DNA of 57,546 nucleotides from Alicyclobacillus tolerans (GTDB lineage Bacteria; Bacillota; Bacilli; Alicyclobacillales; Alicyclobacillaceae). Under the pieces are notes generated by a model, which saw only the letters and a program-made list of their open reading frames with translations, was not told where the DNA came from and searched no databases. The DNA is taken from assembly GCF_021739485.1 (NCBI RefSeq), contig NZ_JAJFNK010000032.1:1-57546 (forward strand), read 5' to 3'. The position numbers and the translations under genes are program-made. Below, one piece after another: positions 16,841 through 25,714 of this stretch. How positions within the stretch are numbered: the stretch's first letter is position 1; each line of letters begins with the position of its first letter.

Positions 16841-18859
16841 TCAAGCCGAGTGATCGGCGGACGCCACCAGGCGCTTTGTCTCTTGGCTGCGGATGTAAGC
16901 TGTCAAGTGCTCCGTCAACTCATACCGCAGAAACGGAGTCACCAAGTAAATTCCGTTAAAGTAGTTGAGAGCTTCGTCAATCAATTCCTTGGCGATCGAC
17001 AGGCCCTCGGCATAGGCCTCCTCGCTCGGAGCGTTCTGCATGCGCTGCATGATGTCGTCGGGAATCTGGATGCCAGGCACCTCGTTGTGCAAAAACTTGG
17101 CGTTGCGATCGCTCACTAAAGGCATGACTCCAACAAACATGGGTGCCGCCAAATCCTTTGTTGCCCGATGGATTCGCTCGAACATCGCCTGATCAAACAC
17201 CGGCTGCGTCATCACGTAGTCTGCCCCAGCTTCGACCTTGCGCTTTAACCGCTCGATGGCCTTGTCAAAGTTGAGCACGTGCGGGTTGAACGACGTGCCG
17301 ACAACAAACTGCGACGGGTGCTTCAACGTCTGTCCGGAAAATGCCAAGCCGGCGTTGAGGCGCTTCACCATTTTGGTCAGTTCCGTAGAGGAGACATCAA
17401 AAACGGACGTGGCCCCAGGCAAGTCCCCAAACTTGGACGGGTCCCCCGTCACCAACAAAATGTGGTGGATATCTAGGACGTTTAAGCCCATCAGGTGCGA
17501 CTGCTGCCCAATCAAATTGCGATCGCGGCACGCGACATGCACAAGCGGTTCAATCCCTTGGTCTTTGAGCAGCGCAGCCAACGCCATGTTACTGACGCGT
17601 ACCGTGCCCAGCGAGTTGTCCGCCAACGTGATAAAATCCGCCCCCGCTTCGTGCAGGTGCTCGGCGCCCGTCAAGTACCGCCCGATGTCCAAAGTCCTAG
17701 GCGGGTCGAGTTCGACAATCACGGTGACTTTGTTTCGAACGCGATCGACAATCGTTTCCCCGACGCGTGGCACAACGTGCCCGCGGTGTTCCGTTGGCGT
17801 TGGCGTTGGCGTTGGCGTTGGCGTTGGCGTTGGCGTCACCGCGTCGATTGCCTTTGCCGCCTCGGCCGTCGACGACCCTGTGGAACCAGACGCGAAACGG
17901 TCGGACTCTGCCTGGGTGTGCGCCTTTCCCGGCAGAACCGCGGCATGGTTTGGGCTCACAGCCGAATGGTTTAAAACGCGGTCCGCCAAGTTGCGAATGT
18001 GCTCCGGAGTTGTGCCGCAGCATCCGCCCAAAAAGCGCACCCCGCGTTCCAAGAGCTGAGCGGCAATATCGGCAAAGTACTTTGTACTCCCGGTAAACGA
18101 ATAGTCTCCGTCGACCACCTGCAGCAGTCCCGCGTTCGGAACGGCTCCATAGAGGTGCGCCCCGGACTTTGGCAAGCCTTCATAACTGCGCAAAATCCCT
18201 GACGGTCCCAAGCGGCAATTGAGCCCCACGACGTCGGCGCCCGCCGCTTCCATCCTCTCAAAGGCCCGTTCAATCCGTTCCCCGTCCCGGGTGACAGACG
18301 CCGTTTCCGGAGACAAATTGGCGATGATGGGCAATGCCGTGACCTTGCGAACCGCATCAATGGCTACGAGCATCTCCGAAACGTCGGCAAAGGTTTCAAG
18401 CAGGATGCCGTCAATCGGCTCTTGCACCAGCGCTTTGACCTGTTCTTCAAACTGAGCCGCAAGTTCGCTGCGGCGTTCTGCAGACAAGAGAAACTCATGG
18501 GGGCGCAGCCCTAAGATGGACCCGACGGTGCCAAAGACGAACGCTTGGCCGTCCGCAGCGCGCAAAGCGATCTGCGCTGCGGTTTGGTTGATTACTCCCA
18601 CCGAGTCCTCCAGTCCATACCGGCTTAGGCCGGCCCGGTGGGCACTGAAGGTGTTGGTCTGAATCAGATTGGCGCCTGCCGCAATGTAAGCTTTATGAAC
18701 GTCTTCGACCCACACAGGGTGGGTGAGACACAGTTCTTCATAACACGTGCGGACGGGAATGCCGTTTTGGTGCAGCAAGGTCGCCATGGCGCCGTCGCCG
18801 ACAACCACGTGAGTTTGAATATAGCTTCGAAAATCAGGTTTGGCGTTTTTATCCCACAT
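16841..18859 (-). CDS. yitJ: Fused homocysteine S-methyltransferase / methylenetetrahydrofolate reductase
   Basis: 672 residues from the ATG at 18859 after GGGAGG, overlapping the metH stop by 11 nt. The N-terminal half is a betaine-homocysteine-type methyltransferase with GLNCRLGPSG and the zinc ligands of FLGGCCGTTPEH. The C-terminal half is MTHFR-like (VIVELDPPRTLDIGRY, ADFITLADNS, HVACRDRN, GADYVMTQPVFD). The two halves are joined by a low-complexity linker of alternating Thr-Pro encoded by a 6-bp DNA repeat. It works with MetH: reduction of methylene-THF and methyl transfer to homocysteine. Same architecture as YitJ of Bacillus. Confidence 0.93.
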   Translation of the reverse strand: MWDKNAKPDFRSYIQTHVVVGDGAMATLLHQNGIPVRTCYEELCLTHPVWVEDVHKAYIAAGANLIQTNTFSAHRAGLSRYGLEDSVGVINQTAAQIALRAADGQAFVFGTVGSILGLRPHEFLLSAERRSELAAQFEEQVKALVQEPIDGILLETFADVSEMLVAIDAVRKVTALPIIANLSPETASVTRDGERIERAFERMEAAGADVVGLNCRLGPSGILRSYEGLPKSGAHLYGAVPNAGLLQVVDGDYSFTGSTKYFADIAAQLLERGVRFLGGCCGTTPEHIRNLADRVLNHSAVSPNHAAVLPGKAHTQAESDRFASGSTGSSTAEAAKAIDAVTPTPTPTPTPTPTPTEHRGHVVPRVGETIVDRVRNKVTVIVELDPPRTLDIGRYLTGAEHLHEAGADFITLADNSLGTVRVSNMALAALLKDQGIEPLVHVACRDRNLIGQQSHLMGLNVLDIHHILLVTGDPSKFGDLPGATSVFDVSSTELTKMVKRLNAGLAFSGQTLKHPSQFVVGTSFNPHVLNFDKAIERLKRKVEAGADYVMTQPVFDQAMFERIHRATKDLAAPMFVGVMPLVSDRNAKFLHNEVPGIQIPDDIMQRMQNAPSEEAYAEGLSIAKELIDEALNYFNGIYLVTPFLRYELTEHLTAYIRSQETKRLVASADHSA
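17790..17835. repeat. GTTGGC hexanucleotide repeat encoding a Thr-Pro linker
   Basis: Plus-strand (GTTGGC)n, seven to eight units, read on the minus strand as alternating Thr and Pro. It is in frame inside the methyltransferase/MTHFR fusion, in the inter-domain linker, so unit gain or loss would change linker length without a frameshift. Confidence 0.9.
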
Positions 18860-21800
18860 CGTCCGCACCTCCCGCACTGGCTTCCAAGTCGATATTGAAG
18901 TACCTGGCTTCCGGATGAGAGAACACCATGGCGGAGACACTGGCTTCGGGTTCCATCATGAAGCCGTCGGTCAGCTGTACACCAATGTCTTCGGGGTGCA
19001 GCAACCGAAAGAGCTGCGCCTGGTCGTCGAGGCTGGGACAAGCCGGGTAGCCGAAGGACACGCGTATGCCTTGGTACTTAGCAATGAAGCGCTCGCGCAT
19101 CGTCAGTTCCGGCGCATCCGGAAATCCCCACGCATCGCGAATGATATGGTGCACCCGTTCCGCGAAAGACTCCGCCAACTCCAAGGCCAGCGCCTGAATG
19201 GCGTGCGACCTCAGGTAATCCCCTTCGTTTTTCCACCTCTCCGAGACGTCCCGAATGCCTTTTCCGGCCGTGACCGTCAGGAAGGCCACGTAATCCATCA
19301 CACCGCTGCCCACTGGCCGCAAAAAGTCGGCTAGACACAGGTACGGCGGCTTATGCTGCCTTGGGAAATGGAACTGTTCCAAAACCTTCGCTGGATCGCC
19401 GGGGTCGTAGATGTACACGGTATCCCCTTCCGATTGGGCCGGAAAAAACCGGTAGACCGCATGGGTTTCAATCAACCCCTGTTGTTCCCCCAGGTTCAAC
19501 AACTCGTCAACAAGTGCCATCAGCTCAAGTGCTTTCGGCTCGCCTTCCGCCAGATGCTTCTCGACGTTTCCGCGGTACCCCAAGTGTTTGCCTAAGAGCA
19601 TTTGCAAATTGAGATACGGTCGAATGTACCTAAGTGGGTAGTGGCGCAGGACGTGGCGATCGAAATCGGGCGGCAAAAACACGGGTGCATCGCGGCGGAT
19701 ATCCGATGCCTTGGGGCCGCTCGGGGCAATTGCTGCGCGCCTTTGAGCCGCACTGCGCTCGGTCATTTCCGCGCGCGATTTTTTGAGTTCTTCGAGCACT
19801 CCAGGGAGCTGCACAGGGTTGACCAGGCGATTGGCCAAATCCAGTCCCTCCATGGCGTCTTTGGCGTATAAAACCGGGCCTTCGTACTTTTCGGCAATTT
19901 TGGTCATGGTGAACTTTTTCGTCAAGGCTGCGCCTCCGACGAGCAGTGGAGCCACAATGCCCGCCTGTTTAAAGTCGTCGGCCGTGACAACCATCTGCTG
20001 TGCGGATTTGACCAACAGACCGGAGAGGCCAATCATGTCAGGCTGGTGTTCCCGGTACGCCTTGATGAGCTGTTCTGGAGCCGCCTTGATTCCCAGATTC
20101 ACCACTTCGAATCCGTTGTTGGACAAAATAATTTCCACTAGGTTTTTACCGATGTCGTGAACATCGCCTTTGACCGTCGCCAAAATGATCTTGCCTTTGG
20201 TCGCGCTCTCCGTTTTTTCCATATGTGGTTCCAGGTACGACACGGCGGCCTTCATGACTTCCGCGCTTTGCAAGACTTCCGCGACAATCAGTTCGTTGTT
20301 GTTGAACAGACGGCCTACCTCGTTCATCCCGTCCATTAAGGGGCCGTTGATGACGTCGAGCGGAGCCATTTTGCTCAGCGCTTCGTCCAGGTCTGGAAAC
20401 AACCCTTCTTTGGTTCCGTCCACGACGTATCGAGCCAGCCGCTGCTCCAGCGGCAGGGTTTCCATTTGCACTTTCTCCACGGTCTTTTTGTCGCGGTAAA
20501 ACGCGGTAAACTCAGCGACAACTTCTTCGCCGGTTTCAAACAAGATCCGTTCCGCCAAATGCCTTTCTTCCTCGGATATGGAGGCGTAGCGCTCGAGCTT
20601 TTCGGTGTTGACGATGGCGTACCCAAGTCCCGCTTTGGTGCAGTGGTAGAGAAAGACGGAGTTGAGCACTTCGCGTCCCGCTGGCGGCAGTCCAAAAGAG
20701 ACGTTGCTCACACCCAAAATGATGGGGCACTGCGGCAGGTGTTCGCGAATCAAGCGAATGCCTTCCACTGTCTCCCGGGCGGAACCAATGTACTTCTCGT
20801 CGCCGGTTCCCACTGGAAAGGTCAACGGATCGATGATGATGTCTTGCGCATTCATGTTGTACTTTTGAGTCAGCAGTTCAACCGACCTCTTCGCGACTTC
20901 GAGCTTGCGCTCGCGGGTCACGGCCATGCCCTGTTCGTCGATGGTTCCGACGACCAGCGCCGCACCGTACTTCACCGCGATTCGCGCATATTGAGCCAAG
21001 CGGGGTTCCCCGTCTTCGAGGTTCGTCGAATTGACGATGGCTTTCCCCTGCGAGTGCTTCAAAGCCGCTTCGACGACCGCTGCGTCCGTGGAGTCGATCA
21101 TCAGCGGAGCCTTAACCTTGCGTACGACATAGGGAAGAAAGTTTTCCATATCGACGAGTTCGTCCCGGTCGGGGTCCGCCAAACAAATGTCGATGATCTG
21201 CGCCCCGGACTTCACCTGAGCCCGCGCAATCTCAGAGGCAGAGTCGTAGTTTTCTTCGGCAATCAGCCGCTTAAACTTGCGCGATCCGATCACGTTCGTC
21301 CGCTCCCCGACCAACAACGGCCGGTTGTCGTCGTCCAACACGACTGCGTCTAAACCGGAGACCACGTGCGGATGTCCATCCGAACGGCGGCGCGGCGATT
21401 TGGACTTGACTACTTCGCGGACCGCCCGGATGTGGTCCGGCGTAGTGCCGCAACAACCGCCTACGATGTTCAGCCACCCGTTGTCCGCAAAATCCTCGAG
21501 CTTCTTTGCGAAACTCTGCGGTGTCTCGTGGTAATGGCCCTCCTCGTCCGGCAAACCTGCATTGGGATAGCAACTGACGCCGTAATTTGACAGTTCCGCC
21601 AAAGAACGGATGTGATCGCGCATGAACTCCGGCCCGGTCGCACAGTTGAGTCCCACCGCGACCGGCTTCAAGTGCTCGACAGAGACGTAAAACGCCTCGA
21701 TGGTCTGTCCGGCGAGCGTCGTCCCCATCGGTTCAATGGTTCCAGAAACCATCACAGGCACGGTGCATTGAAGCTCGTCAAACGCCTTCTGGATTCCGAG

Positions 21801-22316
21801 GCTTGCGGCTTTGACATTGAGCAAGTCCTGGGAAGTTTCCAGCAAAAGCAAATCAACGCCGCCTGAAATCAAGCCTTTGGCTTGAACAAAGTAGGCCGTG
21901 ACGAGCTCGTCAAAAGTCGCGCCGCCCGTGACAGACAAGCTCTTTGTCGTCGGTCCCATCGAGCCGGCGACAAACCGGGGCCAATCCGGAGTGGAAAAAC
22001 GTTCTTTCGCCGCTGTCGCTAACTGTGCAGCCCGAACGTTGATTTCCTCGGCAAGGTGTTGCAGCCCGTATTCCGCCAAGACCAAAGGGGTGGCGCCGAA
22101 GGTATTCGTTTCAATGATGTCTGCTCCCGCTTCCAGATAGGCTGCGTGAATTTTCTCAATCACTTCTGGCGCGGTTAAGCACAAGTACTCATTGCAGCCC
22201 TCGTACTCGCTGCCGCCAAAATCGGCCTCAGTCAGCTCCGCTTGTTGCAGCATGGTGCCCATCGCACCGTCAAGCACAAGGATCCGCGCTTGCATAGCTT
22301 GTTCAAGTGTCGTCAC
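18849..22316 (-). CDS. metH: Cobalamin-dependent methionine synthase
   Basis: 1155 residues with all four modules in order. Homocysteine-binding domain, zinc ligands NIVGGCCGTTPDH near residue 290. Folate-binding domain from VGERTNVIGSRKFKRLI near 340. Cobalamin module with the His ligand motif KGDVHDIGKNLVEIIL near 750 and GLSGLLVKS. Reactivation domain ending in GIRVSFGYPACPSLDDQAQLF. It transfers the methyl group of 5-methyl-THF to homocysteine in the cytoplasm. It is the first gene of a two-gene unit controlled by the SAM riboswitch directly upstream. Length and motifs are complete. Confidence 0.97.
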   Translation of the reverse strand: MTTLEQAMQARILVLDGAMGTMLQQAELTEADFGGSEYEGCNEYLCLTAPEVIEKIHAAYLEAGADIIETNTFGATPLVLAEYGLQHLAEEINVRAAQLATAAKERFSTPDWPRFVAGSMGPTTKSLSVTGGATFDELVTAYFVQAKGLISGGVDLLLLETSQDLLNVKAASLGIQKAFDELQCTVPVMVSGTIEPMGTTLAGQTIEAFYVSVEHLKPVAVGLNCATGPEFMRDHIRSLAELSNYGVSCYPNAGLPDEEGHYHETPQSFAKKLEDFADNGWLNIVGGCCGTTPDHIRAVREVVKSKSPRRRSDGHPHVVSGLDAVVLDDDNRPLLVGERTNVIGSRKFKRLIAEENYDSASEIARAQVKSGAQIIDICLADPDRDELVDMENFLPYVVRKVKAPLMIDSTDAAVVEAALKHSQGKAIVNSTNLEDGEPRLAQYARIAVKYGAALVVGTIDEQGMAVTRERKLEVAKRSVELLTQKYNMNAQDIIIDPLTFPVGTGDEKYIGSARETVEGIRLIREHLPQCPIILGVSNVSFGLPPAGREVLNSVFLYHCTKAGLGYAIVNTEKLERYASISEEERHLAERILFETGEEVVAEFTAFYRDKKTVEKVQMETLPLEQRLARYVVDGTKEGLFPDLDEALSKMAPLDVINGPLMDGMNEVGRLFNNNELIVAEVLQSAEVMKAAVSYLEPHMEKTESATKGKIILATVKGDVHDIGKNLVEIILSNNGFEVVNLGIKAAPEQLIKAYREHQPDMIGLSGLLVKSAQQMVVTADDFKQAGIVAPLLVGGAALTKKFTMTKIAEKYEGPVLYAKDAMEGLDLANRLVNPVQLPGVLEELKKSRAEMTERSAAQRRAAIAPSGPKASDIRRDAPVFLPPDFDRHVLRHYPLRYIRPYLNLQMLLGKHLGYRGNVEKHLAEGEPKALELMALVDELLNLGEQQGLIETHAVYRFFPAQSEGDTVYIYDPGDPAKVLEQFHFPRQHKPPYLCLADFLRPVGSGVMDYVAFLTVTAGKGIRDVSERWKNEGDYLRSHAIQALALELAESFAERVHHIIRDAWGFPDAPELTMRERFIAKYQGIRVSFGYPACPSLDDQAQLFRLLHPEDIGVQLTDGFMMEPEASVSAMVFSHPEARYFNIDLEASAGGADDVG

Positions 22317-22357
22317 TGGGACCCCACTCCCTCTCCGTCTCTGTCTCGTTTTCCTTT

Positions 22358-22506
22358 ATAAAAAAAGCGCCCATGAGAGGGGCGCTGTGTTCACACATCA
22401 CCCTCATCTCCCGGAACATGGGTTCCGCTGGAATTGGCACCTTGTGCGTCAACACCGGTTGCCGGGCTTCATTGGGCCAGTCCCTCAGCCTCTCTGGATA
22501 AGAGTA
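22358..22506 (-). promoter_or_regulatory. SAM-I (S-box) riboswitch with terminator, upstream of metH
   Basis: On the minus strand: CTCTTATCCAGAGAGG (P1/P2 start), GCTGAGGGACTGGCCC, then TGAAGCCCGGCAACC, AAGGTGCCAATTCC and the closing AGATGAGGG. These are the conserved S-box elements in order. An expression-platform hairpin AGCGCCC/GGGCGCT plus seven T (about 22386-22358) follows. High S-adenosylmethionine would favour this terminator and shut off metH and the fusion gene. Confidence 0.95.
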
Positions 22507-22595
22507 CCTATATGTCGAGTACCCATTGGCGACAAAGAACAACACACATCGGTGCGTCTCGTCAAAACATGGGATCACTCTATCGATTTTATGAA

Positions 22596-22601
22596 ATTAT
22601 A
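22596..22601 (-). promoter_or_regulatory. -10 element of the riboswitch-controlled promoter
   Basis: TATAAT on the minus strand, about 90 nt before the S-box. A -35 match (ATGCGA at 17 bp) is weak. Confidence 0.45.
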
Positions 22602-22625
22602 GCACATTCGGACGATTTTCGCATT

Positions 22626-22663
22626 ATGAAATCCCCAGGGTACGGGGACCATGGGGATTTCAT
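22626..22663. terminator. Perfect 11-bp hairpin between CoA-disulfide reductase and metH promoter
   Basis: ATGAAATCCCC (22626-22636) and GGGGATTTCAT (22653-22663) are exact inverted repeats with a 16-nt loop. It probably ends the reductase transcript on the minus strand; the T-run is poor. A second GGGCT/AGCCC hairpin is at about 22682-22698. Confidence 0.45.
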
Positions 22664-22754
22664 GAACGCATTCGACAGGACGGGCTCCGGCCAAGCCCTG
22701 TACAGTCTTGTCTTTATCAACTGGTGCACCATCCGGTGTTTTTGCAATCAAGGA

Positions 22755-24455
22755 CTAGCGGCGCACGGCAGCGGCCAAAGGCTCTTTCGGAGCGGCGGAC
22801 AAAGCGGCCTTCTCCCGCATTTCGTAAACGGTGTATCCTCCACTGAGGTTGTATACGTGTGCAAAACCCAGCCCTTTCAGCATCCGGCAACCCACGTAGC
22901 TGCGCAAACCGCTCCGGCAGTACACGACGTAGTTCATGGACGGATCGAGCTCGCGAGCCCGGTCTCTCAGCTCATCTAACGGGATGTGAATGGCCCCTGG
23001 GACCACACCGTCTTTGAGCTCATCCTGCCGCCGCACATCCAGGACAACCGCGTTGTCACCCACAGCGGTGGGTTCGTACACCGCTTCGACGTCGCCCGCC
23101 AAAATGTTTTCGGCCGCCATTCCAGCCATCACAATGGGGTCCTTAGCCGAAGCAAACGGCGGTGCATAGGCCAGGTCGAGTTCTGCCAGATCGGAAACGG
23201 TCATTTTCGCCGAGATCGCCGTGGCAATCACATCGACGCGCTTGTCTACGCCTTCCCGCCCAACGACCTGGGCACCAAGGACCCGGCCGGTCTTTTGCTC
23301 AGCAATGAGTTTGATGGTGAGGTCTTTGGAACCTGGATAGTACCCTGCGTGGTGACCCGTCGTGTTGTACGAGACGAAGTAATCCAACCCCGCCTGTTTG
23401 ACCGCCCGTTCCGACATGCCGGTCATGGCTAAAACAACCTGACCCAATCCGACAATGGCGGTCCCTTGGGCGCCGTTGAATACGGCCTCGCCCCCAGCGA
23501 CATTCATGCCAATCACGCGCGCCTGCTTGTTCGCGGGCCCTGCCAAGGCAATCCAGGTCTCTTTTCCGTTGACCCGGTGCACAATTTGGGCTAAATCTCC
23601 GCCGCTGTAGATGTCGGCATCACTCGTCTGCAGTTGGGCATTGACCTTGAGCGCGCCATTCGGAGCCAATTCCAGACCCGCCGCGCGCGCAATGTCACTG
23701 TTTGGACGTACGCCGAGGCCGAGAATAAACAGGTCTCCCGAAATGCTTCGCCCGCTTTCAAGAACGACCTCAGAGGCGCGGTCTGTCCCTGTAAAGCGGA
23801 CAATTCCATCGCCAAGGATGGTCTCGACACCGAGGTTATCCAATTCATCGAGGGCCACAGCGGTCATTTCCGAATCGAACGGCGGCAAAATCTGCGGCGC
23901 CTTTTCGACCAACGTGACCGAAAGCCCCAAACTCAGCAGGTTTTCCACCGTCTCTAAACCGATGAATCCCGCGCCAATCACAACGGCTTTGCGGGCTCCC
24001 ACTTGCGTAATCCAGTTTTTGATGTTGTCCACGTCTGGCACCGTGCGAATACTGAAAATGCCAGGCAAGTCGATTCCCGCAAGCGGTGGAACAATCGGTT
24101 TGGCCCCCATTGCGAGCACCAGTTTATCGTAGTTTTCCTCGTATGTTTCGCCCGTGTTGATATTGCGTATGGCAACCGTCTTGCCATCGCGATCGACGGA
24201 CACAAGTTCCTGATAGACACGAACGTCGATGTTAAACCGGGCCCGCAGCGACTCTGGCGTGTGCAAGAGCAGCTTGCTGCGATTCTTGATGACGTTTCCT
24301 AAATAATAAGGTAAACCGCAGTTGGCGAAGGAGACATACGGCCCGCGCTCCAGCAAAATGATTTCCGCGTTTTCATCCATTCTCCGGGCCTTTGCGGCAG
24401 TACCTGCTCCGAGTGCAACGCCGCCTGCGATTACGATTTTTTTCGGTGTGCTCAT
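22755..24455 (-). CDS. cdr: CoA-disulfide reductase with C-terminal rhodanese domain
   Basis: 566 residues. The N-terminus is a flavin disulfide reductase: FAD motif VIAGGVALGAGTAAKARR, active Cys in VSFANCGLPYYLG (about residue 46), second nucleotide motif VIGAGFIGLETVENL. A rhodanese domain follows from about residue 465 with the persulfide loop YCRSGLRS. Such fusions reduce CoA-disulfide or CoA persulfide with NAD(P)H and handle sulfane sulfur. The RBS GGAGGCGATTTG precedes the ATG. A CsoR/CstR-like operator lies about 90 bp upstream, consistent with persulfide control. It looks monocistronic. Confidence 0.92.
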   Translation of the reverse strand: MSTPKKIVIAGGVALGAGTAAKARRMDENAEIILLERGPYVSFANCGLPYYLGNVIKNRSKLLLHTPESLRARFNIDVRVYQELVSVDRDGKTVAIRNINTGETYEENYDKLVLAMGAKPIVPPLAGIDLPGIFSIRTVPDVDNIKNWITQVGARKAVVIGAGFIGLETVENLLSLGLSVTLVEKAPQILPPFDSEMTAVALDELDNLGVETILGDGIVRFTGTDRASEVVLESGRSISGDLFILGLGVRPNSDIARAAGLELAPNGALKVNAQLQTSDADIYSGGDLAQIVHRVNGKETWIALAGPANKQARVIGMNVAGGEAVFNGAQGTAIVGLGQVVLAMTGMSERAVKQAGLDYFVSYNTTGHHAGYYPGSKDLTIKLIAEQKTGRVLGAQVVGREGVDKRVDVIATAISAKMTVSDLAELDLAYAPPFASAKDPIVMAGMAAENILAGDVEAVYEPTAVGDNAVVLDVRRQDELKDGVVPGAIHIPLDELRDRARELDPSMNYVVYCRSGLRSYVGCRMLKGLGFAHVYNLSGGYTVYEMREKAALSAAPKEPLAAAVRR

Positions 24456-24546
24456 GACAAATCGCCTCCTGTACGTAATACTACGGACACGAGGCGTATT
24501 ACGGCAGGTTTAAATGAGCTAGTTTCATATCACCCGAATGAATCAT

Positions 24547-24562
24547 TTACCCCATAGGGTAT
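24547..24562. promoter_or_regulatory. CsoR/CstR-type operator upstream of cdr
   Basis: TTACCCCATAGGGTAT on the plus strand, an interrupted palindrome of the TACCC-N-GGGTA class bound by CsoR/CstR/RcnR regulators. A second imperfect inverted repeat GTAATAC...GTATTAC (24475-24506) lies closer to the gene. Confidence 0.5.
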
Positions 24563-24674
24563 ACCATGTTCCAATCCAAGTGTTCTCTAATTGAGTCCAC
24601 ATTTAACGCCCTGTACACAGCGAACTCAAGTCGCAGACCTGACCATGACAGGGTTCCCCTCAAACTTGACGAAT

Positions 24675-25466
24675 CTAGAGGCTGCGAACAAGTCCCCCGT
24701 CGACGAGAATGGACTGCCCGGTTATGTACCCATTGGCGCTCGAGCCTAAGAAAACGGCCATTTGTGCAAACTCATCGGGCACTCCATAGCGGCCCATTGG
24801 GATTTGGGCTTCCGATTTTCGCCGGACTTCGTCGATCGACAATCCCGTCTTTTGCGATTGGATCGCGTCGAGAGACGCCACCCGCTGTGTAGCAATTCGT
24901 CCGGGCCCGAGCGTGTTCACGAGAATGTTGTCCGGCGCCAGTTCAATCGCGAGGCTTTTAGCCAGCCCTGCAACGCCAGTGCGGAACGTATTCGACAAAA
25001 TCAAATTGTCGATCGGTTGTTTGATTGAGGATGAGGCAAAGTTGACAATCCTTCCCCACTGATTCTGACGCATGTGGGGCAGCACGCGTTTCGTGCAGCG
25101 TACGACGCTCATCAGACTCAGTTCGAACGCCTTCGCCCACTGCTCTTCGGCGATACTGTCAAAGTTTCCAGCAGGAGGACCTCCTGCGTTGTTAATGAGG
25201 ACGTCGACGCCTCCAAATCGCGACTCAACGGTGTCAAACAGCCGCTCGATATCCGATACCAGCGACACATCCGCTGCGCAGTAAGCGACGTTTTGGTTCC
25301 CCGTTTCCTTCACAATCTGAGAAGCCGCTTGTTCTAACGCTTCTTCACTCCGGCTCGAGAGCATGACGTTTGCTCCTTCTTGCGCGAACAACTTCGCTGA
25401 AGCATACCCTAGCCCTTTGCTCGAAGCCGTAACGAGCACGGTCTTTCCTGTCAATCCATAATCCAT
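24675..25466 (-). CDS. SDR family oxidoreductase
   Basis: 263 residues from the ATG at 25466 after AAGGAGGCG. Motifs TVLVTASSKGLGYA (cofactor loop, with Ala-Ser-Ser in place of Gly-Ala-Ser), NNAGGPPAG and SSSIKQP. At the catalytic position LILSNTFRTG is read where YxxxK is expected, so the usual Tyr is replaced by Asn or shifted. The C-terminus YGVPDEFAQMAVFLGSSANGYITGQSILVDGG is canonical. This 'SNTFRTG' class exists in several bacilli SDRs with unknown substrate. The gene is divergent from the cupredoxin gene. Confidence 0.85.
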   Translation of the reverse strand: MDYGLTGKTVLVTASSKGLGYASAKLFAQEGANVMLSSRSEEALEQAASQIVKETGNQNVAYCAADVSLVSDIERLFDTVESRFGGVDVLINNAGGPPAGNFDSIAEEQWAKAFELSLMSVVRCTKRVLPHMRQNQWGRIVNFASSSIKQPIDNLILSNTFRTGVAGLAKSLAIELAPDNILVNTLGPGRIATQRVASLDAIQSQKTGLSIDEVRRKSEAQIPMGRYGVPDEFAQMAVFLGSSANGYITGQSILVDGGLVRSL

Positions 25467-25714
25467 CTCTACACGCCTCCTTCTCCCTTCATTATACGGA
25501 CACCGGGCGCAAACGCATAACTTGGCCAGTTTTGCGCCTGCGGCGCGGAAACAGAAAACCACGCACATGGCTTTCATTCCACCGCACACATCGCTTTCAT
25601 TGGACTTTGGCGGCCCGGGTCAATCAGCGCTTTGTTCACATCCGTATATCTTGGTGGTTTTTGGGTACCCTACGGACGAATTGCCAACTTGCTTGGTAGT
25701 CTATTTAGTCAGGG
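25467..25714. other. Divergent intergenic region
   Basis: Between the SDR gene and the cupredoxin gene. It must hold both promoters, but no -35/-10 pair stands out. Confidence 0.3.

Noticed and set aside
16700..16850. GC-rich block as structured ncRNA
   Set aside because: No consistent long-range pairing or terminator could be drawn by eye; it is probably spacer between two minus-strand genes.
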